In this document: one piece after another, positions 1 through 8,160 of the stretch
How positions within the stretch are numbered: position 1 is the stretch's first letter
How the letters are laid out: each line of letters begins with the position of its first letter
Assembly (NCBI GenBank): GCA_035691285.1
Contig: DASSJI010000016.1
Span: forward strand, 1 to 22,307
Source: DATFEN01 sp035691285
GTDB lineage: Bacteria; Acidobacteriota; Vicinamibacteria; Fen-336
DNA: 22,307 nt
Direction: 5' to 3'
Notes under the pieces: generated by a model
Databases searched by the model: none
What the model was told of the DNA's origin: nothing
What the model saw: the letters and a program-made list of their open reading frames with translations, nothing else
Position numbers and translations under genes: made by a program

Positions 1-1031
1 GGGCCGAGAGCGTACAGCAGCGCGAATGCCGCCAGCGCCGCGAGGAAGAGCGCGTGACGGCGGCGGCCCGCCGCGACGCCCACAGCGACCAGGGCCAGCG
101 TCACGACTCCGACATGGAAGGAACGCAGGAACGGGCTCCACACGTCGGAGAGGCGCAGCGCGGCTTCGGCGCTGCTGCCCGCTGCGAGGGCGTCGAAGCG
201 GACCGGCAGCAGGACCTGCGCCAGGCTGGCCGGATGGAGGGCCCACAGGATGCGCATGCCCCGCTCGCGCCAGAAGGGGTCGGCGCGGCTCACGGCATCG
301 AGGGTCGCGAGCCACTGCGGCGCCGAGAGACCGAGCCCCACCACCGAAGCCAGGGCCGCCGGTGGGAGGACCCGCCAGCGCTGGCGGCTCCCGATCAGGA
401 CGACGAGCATGCGGGCGCCCACGGCGACCCAGGTCATGACGCAGAAGTCTGGCGATCCGGCCAGGACCTGCATCGCGAGCGCGAGGCCCCACGCCACGGC
501 GGTGCGTGCCCGCCGCCCGGCGATCGTCGCCTCGGCGCCCAGCAGCACCCAGGGCATCCACGCCGCGCCGGCCAGGTGGTGCCACACGTTGACGAGCGAC
601 AGCAGCGGGCCGCAGGCGACCCACAGCAGGGCCGCAGCCGCCGCTGCCTCGCGCGCGACGAGCAGCCGGCGCGCCAGGGCGTAAGCGCCCAGCCCGCCGA
701 AGAGCAGGTGGACCAGGACGTGGAGCGAGTACGTGGTCCACGCGGGAAGCGCGAGGGCGAGCCACGTCGTCGGGTAGAGGGCCTGCGCGTTCGGGTTGGC
801 CAAGAGCGGCTGGCCGAAGGAGACCGACTCGTCCCACACGGGCCACACGCCGGATCGCACGGCCCGCCGGAACGCCTCGATCTGGGACAGCCACACCGCG
901 AACACATCGCGCTCGAAGAAGGCGCGACCGCCGAGCAGGGCGTCCTGGAAGAGCGCCGCCGCCAGGACGACGAGCGCGAGGAAGGCGAGCAGGTCGCCGC
1001 GGGCGATCCTGGGCGACCCCGAACCCTCCAA
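1..1031 (-). CDS. YfhO-like polytopic membrane protein, N-terminal part (cut by window edge)
   Basis: The reading frame runs leftward out of the window, so about 343 N-terminal residues are seen and the C-terminus is missing. After a short polar start comes a hydrophobic helix (around LLAFLALVVLAAALF), then an extracytoplasmic segment with FFERDVF, GVWPVWD and FGQPLLANPNAQALYPTTW, followed by repeated hydrophobic stretches. An ER/RD pair, a WPxW(D/N) motif and a P/YP-rich loop in this order are typical of the YfhO family (large membrane proteins related to GT-C glycosyltransferases). It resembles the two YfhO-like genes further along but is clearly divergent from them. The only usable start I find is TTG at 1031; an in-frame TAG lies about 11 codons upstream, and no strong Shine-Dalgarno is visible. 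It is divergent from kdsD with a 44-base gap. Substrate unknown; a role in glycan or lipid-linked sugar transfer at the envelope is inference. Confidence 0.75.
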   Translation of the reverse strand, partial: MEGSGSPRIARGDLLAFLALVVLAAALFQDALLGGRAFFERDVFAVWLSQIEAFRRAVRSGVWPVWDESVSFGQPLLANPNAQALYPTTWLALALPAWTTYSLHVLVHLLFGGLGAYALARRLLVAREAAAAAALLWVACGPLLSLVNVWHHLAGAAWMPWVLLGAEATIAGRRARTAVAWGLALAMQVLAGSPDFCVMTWVAVGARMLVVLIGSRQRWRVLPPAALASVVGLGLSAPQWLATLDAVSRADPFWRERGMRILWALHPASLAQVLLPVRFDALAAGSSAEAALRLSDVWSPFLRSFHVGVVTLALVAVGVAAGRRRHALFLAALAAFALLYALG

Positions 1032-1075
1032 GGCCCGTAGAGCGTAGCACGCCGTCTCGCGCTAGGATTCGATGC

Positions 1076-2035
1076 ATGTCCCGGGAGACGGCGCGCAAGG
1101 TCTTCGAGATCGAGTCCCAGGCCATCCTCGCGCTGCTGGACCGCCTCGACGACAGCTTCGACCGGGCCGTCGAGCTGCTCCTGCAGACGCCGGGACGCGT
1201 GGTCGTGACCGGCATGGGCAAGAGCGGGATCGTGGGGGAGAAGATCTCCGCCACGTTCGCCTCCACCGGAACGCCGTCCCTCGTGATGCACCCCGCCGAG
1301 GCGATCCACGGCGACCTCGGACGGATCGTGAAGGGCGATTCGCTCTTGGCGATCTCCAACAGCGGCGAGACCGAGGAGATCCTAGCCCTGCTGCCGACCG
1401 TCAAGCGCCTGGGCGCGCCCATCGTGTGCCTCACCGGCAACCCGCGCTCGTCCCTCGCGCAGGCCGCCGACGTGCACCTCGACGTCTCGATCGCCCAGGA
1501 GGCCTGCCCGCTGGGCCTCGCCCCGACGGCCTCGACGACGGCCGCGCTCGCCATGGGCGACGCCCTGGCGATGGCGCTCCTCGAGCGGCGCGGCTTCACC
1601 GTCGACGACTTCGCGGTGCTCCACCCGGGCGGCCGGCTCGGGCGCAGGCTGCTGCGCGTCGAGGACGCGATGCACACCGGCGACGCGGTGCCGCGGGTGC
1701 AGGGGGGCGCGCCGATGCGCGAGGTGCTCTTCGAGATGACGAAGAAGCGGCTGGGAATGACCACGGTGGTGGACGGAAGGGGCCGCCTCGAGGGCCTCAT
1801 CTCCGACGGGGACCTGCGCCGGCAGATGGAGCGTCACGGCAACGCCATGCTGGACCGCACCGCCGGCGAGTGCATGACCCGCGATCCCGTCACGATCGGG
1901 GCGAGGGAGCTCGCCACCCTGGCGCTCAACGTGATGGAGGCACGGCGCATCACCTCCCTGGTGGTCGTGGACGGAGACCGCGTCGTGCAGGGCGTCGTGC
2001 ACCTGCACGACCTGTGGCAGACGGAGCTGATCTAG
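1076..2035 (+). CDS. kdsD: D-arabinose-5-phosphate isomerase (KdsD/KpsF/GutQ family)
   Basis: Converts D-ribulose 5-phosphate to D-arabinose 5-phosphate, the first committed step to Kdo, the sugar that links lipid A to the LPS core; cytoplasmic. The 319 residues match the family's usual length. An N-terminal SIS domain (about 38-190) shows TGMGKSG (45-51), HPAEAIHGDLG (72-82), SNSGET (94-99), ACPLGLAPTASTT (143-155) and HPGGRLGRRL (183-192), all signature segments. Two CBS domains follow (about 197-255 and 262-318), as in E. coli KdsD. The start is ATG 1076, with AGGA eight bases upstream at 1064-1067; the ATG at 1072 is in another frame. kdsC follows after 5 bases, confirming the pathway assignment over the sugar-alcohol paralogue GutQ. 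Confidence 0.96.
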   Translation: MSRETARKVFEIESQAILALLDRLDDSFDRAVELLLQTPGRVVVTGMGKSGIVGEKISATFASTGTPSLVMHPAEAIHGDLGRIVKGDSLLAISNSGETEEILALLPTVKRLGAPIVCLTGNPRSSLAQAADVHLDVSIAQEACPLGLAPTASTTAALAMGDALAMALLERRGFTVDDFAVLHPGGRLGRRLLRVEDAMHTGDAVPRVQGGAPMREVLFEMTKKRLGMTTVVDGRGRLEGLISDGDLRRQMERHGNAMLDRTAGECMTRDPVTIGARELATLALNVMEARRITSLVVVDGDRVVQGVVHLHDLWQTELI

Positions 2036-2040
2036 GACCG

Positions 2041-2580
2041 ATGAAGGACGAGCGCCTCGCCGAGCGCTGTCGGGCGTTGAAGCTGATCCTGACGGACGTG
2101 GACGGCGTGATGACCGACGGGACGGTGCTCCTCCTGCCCGACGGCAGCGACGCGAAGAGCTTCAACATCCGGGACGGGCTGGGCATCGTCATGGCCCACG
2201 CCGCCGGCCTCAGGACGGGCCTGCTCTCCGGACGCTCTTCCGACTCGGTGGCGCGGCGGGCGGCCGAGCTGGGCATGGCCGTCGTGCGCCAGGGCGTCCG
2301 CGACAAGGCCGGCGCGCTGCGCGAGATCCTGGTGGACCTGGGCCTCTCCCCTCACGAGGTGGCCTATGTCGGCGACGACATCAACGACCTGCCCGTGCTC
2401 GTGGAGGTCGGCCTCTCCGCGACGCCGGCCGACGGCGCCTTCGAGGTCCGGGCGCAGGCGTTCATGGTCCTGAGCGCGGCGGGCGGACGCGGCTGCCTGC
2501 GGGAGTTCATCGAGGCCATCCTGCGGGCCCGGGGAGACTTCGCGCGCGCGGCGGCGGCGGTGGGCGTGGCCCTGCCGTGA
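2041..2580 (+). CDS. kdsC: 3-deoxy-D-manno-octulosonate 8-phosphate phosphatase (KdsC)
   Basis: Hydrolyses Kdo 8-phosphate to free Kdo, the third step of the pathway begun by KdsD. This is a 179-residue HAD-superfamily enzyme of the cap-less C0 type that forms tetramers. Motif I is DVDGV (19-23) with both aspartates, the GRSS segment (64-67) covers motif II, Lys89 is the motif III lysine, and GDDINDLP (111-118) is motif IV. GGRGCLREF near 148-156 matches the family's C-terminal active-site tail. The last 15 or so residues are Ala/Arg-rich and somewhat longer than usual. It lies 5 bases after kdsD, so it is surely cotranscribed. In E. coli kdsD-kdsC is followed by lptC-lptA-lptB; here a lapB-like gene follows instead. 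Confidence 0.95.
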   Translation: MKDERLAERCRALKLILTDVDGVMTDGTVLLLPDGSDAKSFNIRDGLGIVMAHAAGLRTGLLSGRSSDSVARRAAELGMAVVRQGVRDKAGALREILVDLGLSPHEVAYVGDDINDLPVLVEVGLSATPADGAFEVRAQAFMVLSAAGGRGCLREFIEAILRARGDFARAAAAVGVALP

Positions 2581-2593
2581 AGGCCGCGCGGCC

Positions 2594-3775
2594 TTGACCG
2601 AGACCGCGCTGCTCGCAGTCGTCCTGGCGGCGGCCGCCGGGCTCCTCGCCGGCCGGGCCTGGCGAGCCGCGCGGCTGCGGGACGAAGCGACTTCCGGCGC
2701 GTTCAGGGCTTCCCCCCACTACGCGCAGGCCCTCCACTCGCTGGCCGCCGGCCGCCTGGACCTCGCCCTGAGCGAGCTGGAGAAGGTCGCCAGGGAGGAG
2801 CCCGACGCCTTCGACGTGCAGCTCGTCCTGGGCCACCTGCTGCGCGAGACCGGCCACGTCGAGCGCGCCATGCAGACCCACCAGGCCCTCCTGGCGCGGG
2901 ACGCCCCGGGCCGCGGGCAGCGCGCGCAGGCCCTCGTGGGCCTCGGGCAGGACCAGCGCGCGGCCGGCTTCATCGACCGCGCCACGCGCACGTTCGAGGA
3001 TGTCCTCGACGCCGAGCCCCGCAACCTCCACGCCCTCGAGGGCCTGGCCCGCATCCACGAAGACCAGCGGCGCTGGCACGCCGCCTACGAAGCCCGGGCG
3101 CGCCTGCAGCGCCTCCGCAAGAGCGACGACTCGCTCGTGCTGGGGTACCTGCAGGCCGAGGTGGGCCTCGAGGCGCTCCTGGCGCAGCGCAGGGACGAGG
3201 CGGAGCGGGCGTTCCGGACGGCGCTGCGGCTCGACGCCCGGGTCTTCCCGGCCTACCTGGGACTCGCGGACCTCTCCCTCGACGGCGAGCCTCGCCGCGC
3301 GGCCTCGATCCTGGAGGAGGCGGTGGCGGCGGCGCCCGAGCGCGCCTACCTGGCCTTCGACCGCCTGGCGCGCGCCTTCGACGCGTGCGGCGAGCCTTCC
3401 CGCTTCGTGGAGCTGTGCGAGGACATCGTCCGCCGCGATCCCCGGGACTGGCGCGCGCGTGTCGCGCTGGCCCGACACCTGCGCGCGGCGGGCAGGCCCG
3501 AGGAGGCGCACGGCCTGCTGCTGCGCGCCGTCACCGCCAATCCCCACGTCCTGCTGGTGCACCTCGAGACCTGGCGCACCCTGCGGGCCCTCGGCGTGGC
3601 CGACCCCCGGGTCGCCGAGTACGACGCCACGTGCCAGGAAGCGGTCTTCTATCGAGATCCCCACGTCTGCACCCGCTGCCGCTACCGCGCGGACGACATG
3701 CTGTGGCGCTGCCCCCACTGCCACGAGTGGAACTCCTTCGTCGAGGAGCGGGTCGGCCCCGCCGCGGAGGGCTGA
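2594..3775 (+). CDS. lapB: LapB/YciM-like TPR protein with C-terminal zinc ribbon
   Basis: LapB is an inner-membrane-anchored cytoplasmic TPR protein that in E. coli controls LPS synthesis by bringing LpxC to the FtsH protease. This 393-residue protein has the same architecture and almost the same length: an N-terminal membrane helix (about 5-20), helical TPR repeats from about 42 to 345, and a rubredoxin-like zinc ribbon with Cys359, Cys362, Cys373 and Cys376 (CTRC ... CPHC) near the end. The start is TTG 2594, 13 bases after the kdsC stop; the hydrophobic helix directly after it supports this start. Its position behind kdsD-kdsC fits an LPS role. The architecture makes the call good, but the LpxC/FtsH function is inferred from the family. 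It converges on coaE with a 16-base gap. Confidence 0.85.
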   Translation: MTETALLAVVLAAAAGLLAGRAWRAARLRDEATSGAFRASPHYAQALHSLAAGRLDLALSELEKVAREEPDAFDVQLVLGHLLRETGHVERAMQTHQALLARDAPGRGQRAQALVGLGQDQRAAGFIDRATRTFEDVLDAEPRNLHALEGLARIHEDQRRWHAAYEARARLQRLRKSDDSLVLGYLQAEVGLEALLAQRRDEAERAFRTALRLDARVFPAYLGLADLSLDGEPRRAASILEEAVAAAPERAYLAFDRLARAFDACGEPSRFVELCEDIVRRDPRDWRARVALARHLRAAGRPEEAHGLLLRAVTANPHVLLVHLETWRTLRALGVADPRVAEYDATCQEAVFYRDPHVCTRCRYRADDMLWRCPHCHEWNSFVEERVGPAAEG

Positions 3776-3776
3776 G

Positions 3777-3800
3777 GGACGCCGCTCGGCTTCAGCGTCC
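3777..3800. terminator. Possible hairpin between convergent lapB and coaE
   Basis: GGACGC (3777-3782) and GCGTCC (3795-3800) form a perfect 6-bp stem with a 12-base loop, located exactly where the two convergent genes end; its right arm includes the last coaE bases. There is no T-tract on either strand, so it may be a weak two-way terminator or chance in GC-rich DNA. Confidence 0.25.
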
Positions 3801-4931
3801 GCCTTCCCGGATCAGCCGCTCCAGCGCGGCGCGGCGCGCGGGCGCCAGGGACGGCGAGGACGCCGCAAGGGCCAGGGCCTCGGCGGCCGCCGCACGGCAT
3901 GCCTCCGGCATCGGAGCCGAGCCGCCGAAGCGCTCGGCCAGGGCCCGGGCCGTCCCGCTCACCGGATCCCGAGCGCCGAGAGCGGCTGCCTGCGCCGCAA
4001 GCGCGAAGAGCACCGCTCGGGACAGGGCCGGCGCGCTCGTGTGCGTGAGCCGCGCCATCGAGAAGGCGACTCCCGCCGTGTATTCCGGGTCGTCCCCTCG
4101 GCGGACCATGCCGTAGAGGGCGACGGGGCCGGCCCACGCCTCGGCTTCCTGTGCGTCTTCGTCGCCGGGCTCGTACCAAGGCGAGGGCGGCGGAGACAGC
4201 CGTCGCGAGAGGCGGTCCAGGTCGAGGCCGGCGGCCATCTCCTCGACCAGCGCGTCGGCGGTGAGGCCGCCGGGACCGACGGACCGACCCCCGAACGCCA
4301 GCGCGGCGGCACGCTCCAGGTCGAGGCGCCGAGCCTGCCCGTGGCTCAGGGCCCGCAGCTCCGCCGCGAGACGGTCGGCCTCCCGGTTCGTCTCCTCCGT
4401 CGAGCCGGCCGTGTCGACGACGTGGTGCGCGAAGCGGCGCTTGTCGTCCGCCGGCATCTGGGCTCGCAGCCGTGCGGCGGCCGCGGCCTCGTCGAGGCCG
4501 TCGCGGTTCATGAGCCGGCGCAGCTGCTCGGCCGCGCCGCAGTGCGCGACGACCAGCCGGTCGAAGCGCAGGTGCTGGCCCGTCTCGATCACCAGCGCGG
4601 CCTCGATGACGGCGACGGGCGCGTCGCCCCTGGCCAGGAGCCGCGATTCCTCGGCGCGGATGCGCGGATGCACGAGGGCATTGAGCCGCGCCCGCGCTTC
4701 GGGATCTGCGAACACCAGGCGCCCGAGCGCCTTCCGGTCGACGTTCCCCGCGGCGTCCAGGACCCGCGGGCCGAACGCCGCCACGACGTCGGCGTAGGCG
4801 GCGCCGTCACGGGCGAGGGCCTGGTGGCCGACGCGGTCGAGGTCCAGGGTCAGGAAGCCCGACTGCGCGAGGCGCACGGCGACGTGGGACTTGCCGCTCG
4901 CGATGCCGCCGGTCAGGCCGACCCGCAGCAC
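3792..4931 (-). CDS. coaE: Dephospho-CoA kinase with unusual C-terminal extension
   Basis: CoaE phosphorylates the ribose 3'-hydroxyl of dephospho-CoA, the last step of CoA synthesis. Residues 1 to about 195 form a complete CoaE domain: P-loop GGIASGKS (8-15), the LDLD acidic pair (Asp30, Asp32), VHPRI (87-91), the CoA-binding/lid segment around MNRDG and MPADDKR (141-165) and VVDTAGS (171-177). Family members are usually about 200 residues; this one has 379. The extra 180 residues are helical and Ala-rich, and around 265-320 carry a pattern (GPVALYGM, then DPE, then ARLTHTSAPAL, then an Ala-rich helix) that resembles the middle of ADP-ribosylglycohydrolases (DraG family), but without their paired metal-binding Asp motifs. 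The start is GTG 4931, 6 bases after the folD stop. Confidence 0.93.
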   Translation of the reverse strand: MLRVGLTGGIASGKSHVAVRLAQSGFLTLDLDRVGHQALARDGAAYADVVAAFGPRVLDAAGNVDRKALGRLVFADPEARARLNALVHPRIRAEESRLLARGDAPVAVIEAALVIETGQHLRFDRLVVAHCGAAEQLRRLMNRDGLDEAAAAARLRAQMPADDKRRFAHHVVDTAGSTEETNREADRLAAELRALSHGQARRLDLERAAALAFGGRSVGPGGLTADALVEEMAAGLDLDRLSRRLSPPPSPWYEPGDEDAQEAEAWAGPVALYGMVRRGDDPEYTAGVAFSMARLTHTSAPALSRAVLFALAAQAAALGARDPVSGTARALAERFGGSAPMPEACRAAAAEALALAASSPSLAPARRAALERLIREGGR

Positions 4932-4937
4932 GGCGTC

Positions 4938-5843
4938 CTAGGCGCGGGCCGCGGCCCGGACGGTGTTGCGCAGGAGCAGGGCGATGGTCAGCGGGCCGAC
5001 GCCGCCGGGCACCGGCGTGATGGCCGCGGCCACGGCGCGCACCTCGGGGAAGCGCACGTCGCCGACCAGGGCGTAGCCCCTCCTCTCGAACTCCGGCCAC
5101 CGCTCGGGATCGAGCAGCGCCCGCGCCTGCTCCGCCTCGGTCACGCGGTTCATGCCCACGTCCACCACGACGGCGCCTGGCTTGACGTGGGGCCGTCCGA
5201 TGAGCCCGGCTCGGCCGCTCGCCACGACCAGCACGTCGGCCTCGCGCGTCACGGCCGCGAGGTCGCCGGTGCGCGAGTGCGCCACGGTGACCGTGGCATC
5301 GGCGTGCAGCAGCAGCAGCGCCATCGGCTTGCCCACGATGTCGCTCCGGCCCACCACGACGGCGCGCCTCCCCGCCACCTCGATGCCGCTGCGCGCGAGC
5401 AGCTCCATGATGCCGGCGGGCGTGCAGGCCACGAAGCGCGGCCGCTTCTGCACCAGCAGTCCCACGTTCTCCGGGTGGAAGCCGTCGACGTCCTTGGACG
5501 GATCGACCAGGGCGAGGACGCGCTGCGTGTCCACGTGACGTGGCAGCGGAAGCTGGATGAGGATGCCGTGGACGTCGCCCCGATCGTTCAGGGTCCGGAT
5601 GCGCGCCGCCAGGGCGTCGGTCGTGGTCCCCTCGGGCAGGGGAAGCGTCTCGCCGTGGATCCCCAGCTCCTCGCACGCCTTCGTCTTGCTGCGGACGTAG
5701 ACCGCCGAAGCGGGGTCGCCGCCGACCAGCAGCGCGGCGAGTCCGGGGCGGCGCCCGGCGGCCGCGAGCCGCTCGACCTCAGGGCGCAGCTCGTCGCGGA
5801 TCGCGCGCGCGGTCGCCACGCCGTCCAGAAGGCGCGCCGTCAC
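4938..5843 (-). CDS. folD: Methylenetetrahydrofolate dehydrogenase / methenyl-THF cyclohydrolase (FolD)
   Basis: This bifunctional cytoplasmic enzyme interconverts 5,10-methylene-, 5,10-methenyl- and 10-formyl-tetrahydrofolate for purine and formyl-Met-tRNA synthesis. The 301 residues have the standard two-domain layout: catalytic Tyr49 and Lys53 (YVRSKTKACEELG), GILIQLPLP, PSKDVDGFHPENVG, CTPAGIMELL, the NADP-binding VVGRSDIVGKP with VAHSRT, and the C-terminal TPVPGGVGPLT. The frame is open further upstream, but the homologous N-terminus (TARLLDG) begins at GTG 5843, which lies 16 bases after the preceding yfhO-like stop. A GAGGT about 14 bases before that GTG is the only Shine-Dalgarno-like element, rather distant. 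The gene is followed closely by coaE. Confidence 0.95.
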   Translation of the reverse strand: MTARLLDGVATARAIRDELRPEVERLAAAGRRPGLAALLVGGDPASAVYVRSKTKACEELGIHGETLPLPEGTTTDALAARIRTLNDRGDVHGILIQLPLPRHVDTQRVLALVDPSKDVDGFHPENVGLLVQKRPRFVACTPAGIMELLARSGIEVAGRRAVVVGRSDIVGKPMALLLLHADATVTVAHSRTGDLAAVTREADVLVVASGRAGLIGRPHVKPGAVVVDVGMNRVTEAEQARALLDPERWPEFERRGYALVGDVRFPEVRAVAAAITPVPGGVGPLTIALLLRNTVRAAARA

Positions 5844-5859
5844 GGGCGCGGATCTTACC

Positions 5860-8160
5860 TCAGGGCGTCGATCCGGACGGGCGCACGAGCAGCCACCCGA
5901 CCAGGAGCGCGCCGAGCGCCGAGACCAGCAGTCCGGCACGCAGCAGGGGCGGCTCGTAGCGGAGGCGCACCTCGTGGCGTCCGGCCGCCACCGCGACGGC
6001 GCGGTGGCGCCCGTTCGCGCGAAGGACGCGGCTCGGCCGTCCATCGACCTGGGCGCTCCAGCTCGGCGTGAAGCTGCCGCGCGACACGAGGTAGCCCTCG
6101 CCGTCGAGGTCCACGACGTAGCGCTCGACTCCGGGCAGCTCGGAGCGCTCCAGGACCCGGCCGCCGTGGCACGTCGTGCGGCCGGGAGCCTCGAGCACGA
6201 CGGTCCGGGCCGGATCCACGTCGGGAGACAGGGCGAGCCGCTGCGCCGCCGCGCGGTCGGGCTCCACGCGCACCTCGCACCCCACGAAGGCCCGCGGCCA
6301 CGTCTCCTTGAGCTCGTACACCTGGATCGTGCGGCCGGGCAGCCCGGAGGCCACTCGCGCCCGCAGCCGCAGCGCCGGATCCGAGGGCTCGTCGAGGGTC
6401 ACGACGCGTCCCACGCTGGCGCTCCGCAACGCCGGCAGGATGCGGCCCACGGCCGTCGGGTCGTAGTCCGGCCGCTTCAACAGCGGCGGGTTCGGGATGA
6501 AGCCATGCCGGTCGAGGCCCTCGGCGGTGGGCAGCCGGTCGAGGAGGTTGGTGAAGGGCGACAGCGCCTGCCGGGCGAGGAAGAAGGTCTGGAGGTGGAG
6601 GCCGGCGCGGCGCGTCCCGAGCAGCTCGTTGATGGCCGGGCTGCCCTGCGTGCCGTAGGCGAACACCCGCTGATCGCCGAGCCCCTCGAGCTCGTGCCGT
6701 ATCTCCGGAAGCAGTGCGTAGAAGCTCGACGGCGCTTGCGGGTTGACGCCCACGCCGGCTCGCGCCACGTCGGCGATGGCGAGGGCGGCGAGCAGCGCCG
6801 CGGCCCGGGGGGCGGCCAGGAGACCGACGCGCGTCCCGGCGCACAGGCCGGCGGCCGCGAGGCCCAGTCCGGCCGAGACGAACGCGCTTCGCGCGACGAG
6901 GGGAAGGGCGAGCCCGGCGAGAGCGTCGTCGATGGCCAGGAAGGCCTGCACCTCCTCCGTCCTCGTCGTCAGGAGCAGGCCCAGGGCCCCGGTGGCCGCG
7001 GCGATCAGGAGCGCGGCCGCCAGGGAGGCGCGGCGTCCCTCGCCTGCGGCGAGGCGCGCGGCTCCGAGCCCCGCGAGCAGGGTCGCCAGAAGGTACGGCG
7101 TGAGCAGGGCCTTCACGGGGAAGCGGAAGAAGCGCAGGTGGGGCGCCAGAAGCGGCGCCAGCCCCGCGTGGCGACCCAGGGCGTAGGCGAGAGCGAGGAG
7201 GAGGAGGCCCAGGAGCACGACGCGCGCCCGGCGTCGCGGCGCCGCGACGCCGGCGGCCGCGAGGACGAGCGCTACCGGCCCGAGGTAGTACGTCGTGAAG
7301 TAGGGGGCACCGTCAGCGAAGAGGCGGCTCCAGAAACGGAGCTGGAACGGCTCGCTCGGCTTCCCCAGGGCGTCGGAAACGATCACCTGCAAGAGCGACA
7401 ACGGGTGGACCGACCGCTGCAAGGCCTCGAAGGGCGTGAGCCCGCCGGATCTGAGGCTCTCGGACATGATCCCGGACATGAGCAGCACCGGCAGGCCCGC
7501 CAGGACGACGCCGAGCGCCCCGGCGGCGCCCACGCGGAGGACCCCCTTCCACGAGGGGCGGGCCGCCACGGCCAGGAGAGCGCCGAGCAGCGCGGCCTGC
7601 GCGGCGAACTCCACGGCCAGCGTGCTGAGAGACACAGCGAGCGCGAGGGCGGCGAGCGGAACGAACCGCTCGCCGGTCAGGGCCGCGCGCCGCAGCAGGA
7701 GAACGACGAGGGGCGCCCAGGCCAGGGCTTCGAGGAAGATGAACAGGCTCAGGGAGGAAAGAGCCAGCCCGCCCGCGGCGTAGAGGGCACCCGCGACGAA
7801 CGCGCCGCCGCGCGTCGCGCCGAGGTCCCTCGCCAGGAGGAACATCGCGACGCTCGCGAAGGGGATGTGCAGGGTGAGAAGCCAGGAGACGAACACGGGC
7901 GAGGGCCACAACAGATGGAGGAAGTCGACCGGGAAGTAGAACGGCAGGACGGCGGAGCCTTCGTACAGGTAGGGGTTCCAGAACGGCCAGCGCCCCTGGG
8001 CCACTTCGCTCGCGAAGTAGAAGCGCTGGGGATAGAAGGTGAGGCTGAAGTCGCGGAAGTAGTAGGCGCCCCGCGGCAGCGCGGCGCCCAGGTTCGGCAG
8101 CAGCGACACGAACGCGAGCGCCGCCAGCCAGCGTGCGCTCTGTCGTGCGGGAGCGTTCAC
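5860..8160 (-). CDS. YfhO-family polytopic membrane protein (second of a tandem pair)
   Basis: A 766-residue protein with many transmembrane helices. The N-terminus has one helix, then an extracytoplasmic segment with YFRDFSLTFYP and GRWPFWNPYLYEG, the acidic/aromatic motifs typical of YfhO (Pfam PF09586). The body alternates hydrophobic helices with short loops. The final 78 residues (689-766) form a beta-rich domain with SWSAQVDG, LRANGRHRAV and AAGRHEVRLRYEPP, then a last helix, which is the typical YfhO C-terminus. The start is GTG 8160, overlapping the previous gene's TGA as GTGA; an open frame runs further upstream but only as an out-of-frame overlap with the neighbouring gene. YfhO proteins in Firmicutes are linked to glycosylation of lipoteichoic acid or capsule; the substrate here is unknown. 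Confidence 0.88.
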   Translation of the reverse strand: MNAPARQSARWLAALAFVSLLPNLGAALPRGAYYFRDFSLTFYPQRFYFASEVAQGRWPFWNPYLYEGSAVLPFYFPVDFLHLLWPSPVFVSWLLTLHIPFASVAMFLLARDLGATRGGAFVAGALYAAGGLALSSLSLFIFLEALAWAPLVVLLLRRAALTGERFVPLAALALAVSLSTLAVEFAAQAALLGALLAVAARPSWKGVLRVGAAGALGVVLAGLPVLLMSGIMSESLRSGGLTPFEALQRSVHPLSLLQVIVSDALGKPSEPFQLRFWSRLFADGAPYFTTYYLGPVALVLAAAGVAAPRRRARVVLLGLLLLALAYALGRHAGLAPLLAPHLRFFRFPVKALLTPYLLATLLAGLGAARLAAGEGRRASLAAALLIAAATGALGLLLTTRTEEVQAFLAIDDALAGLALPLVARSAFVSAGLGLAAAGLCAGTRVGLLAAPRAAALLAALAIADVARAGVGVNPQAPSSFYALLPEIRHELEGLGDQRVFAYGTQGSPAINELLGTRRAGLHLQTFFLARQALSPFTNLLDRLPTAEGLDRHGFIPNPPLLKRPDYDPTAVGRILPALRSASVGRVVTLDEPSDPALRLRARVASGLPGRTIQVYELKETWPRAFVGCEVRVEPDRAAAQRLALSPDVDPARTVVLEAPGRTTCHGGRVLERSELPGVERYVVDLDGEGYLVSRGSFTPSWSAQVDGRPSRVLRANGRHRAVAVAAGRHEVRLRYEPPLLRAGLLVSALGALLVGWLLVRPSGSTP

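Noticed and set aside
1032..1075. Promoters in the 44-base divergent gap between the first gene and kdsD
   Set aside because: A pair of divergent promoters is expected from the layout, but I found no convincing -35/-10 pair on either strand.
54..1309. Long frames on both strands over the first kilobase
   Set aside because: The plus-strand frame and the minus-strand frame 434-1309 lack domain patterns. The minus-strand frame entering from the edge gives a clear membrane protein with YfhO motifs, so the others are shadows.
5844..6044. N-terminal extension of FolD to 6044
   Set aside because: The added 67 residues overlap the YfhO-like gene, have low-complexity composition, and are not part of the FolD fold; GTG 5843 gives the usual N-terminus.
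3000..6071. A 1023-residue open frame on the plus strand
   Set aside because: It covers the 3' half of lapB and runs antisense to the intact coaE and folD. The translation is Arg/Ala/Gly/Pro-rich low complexity with no family motifs, a typical GC-rich shadow.
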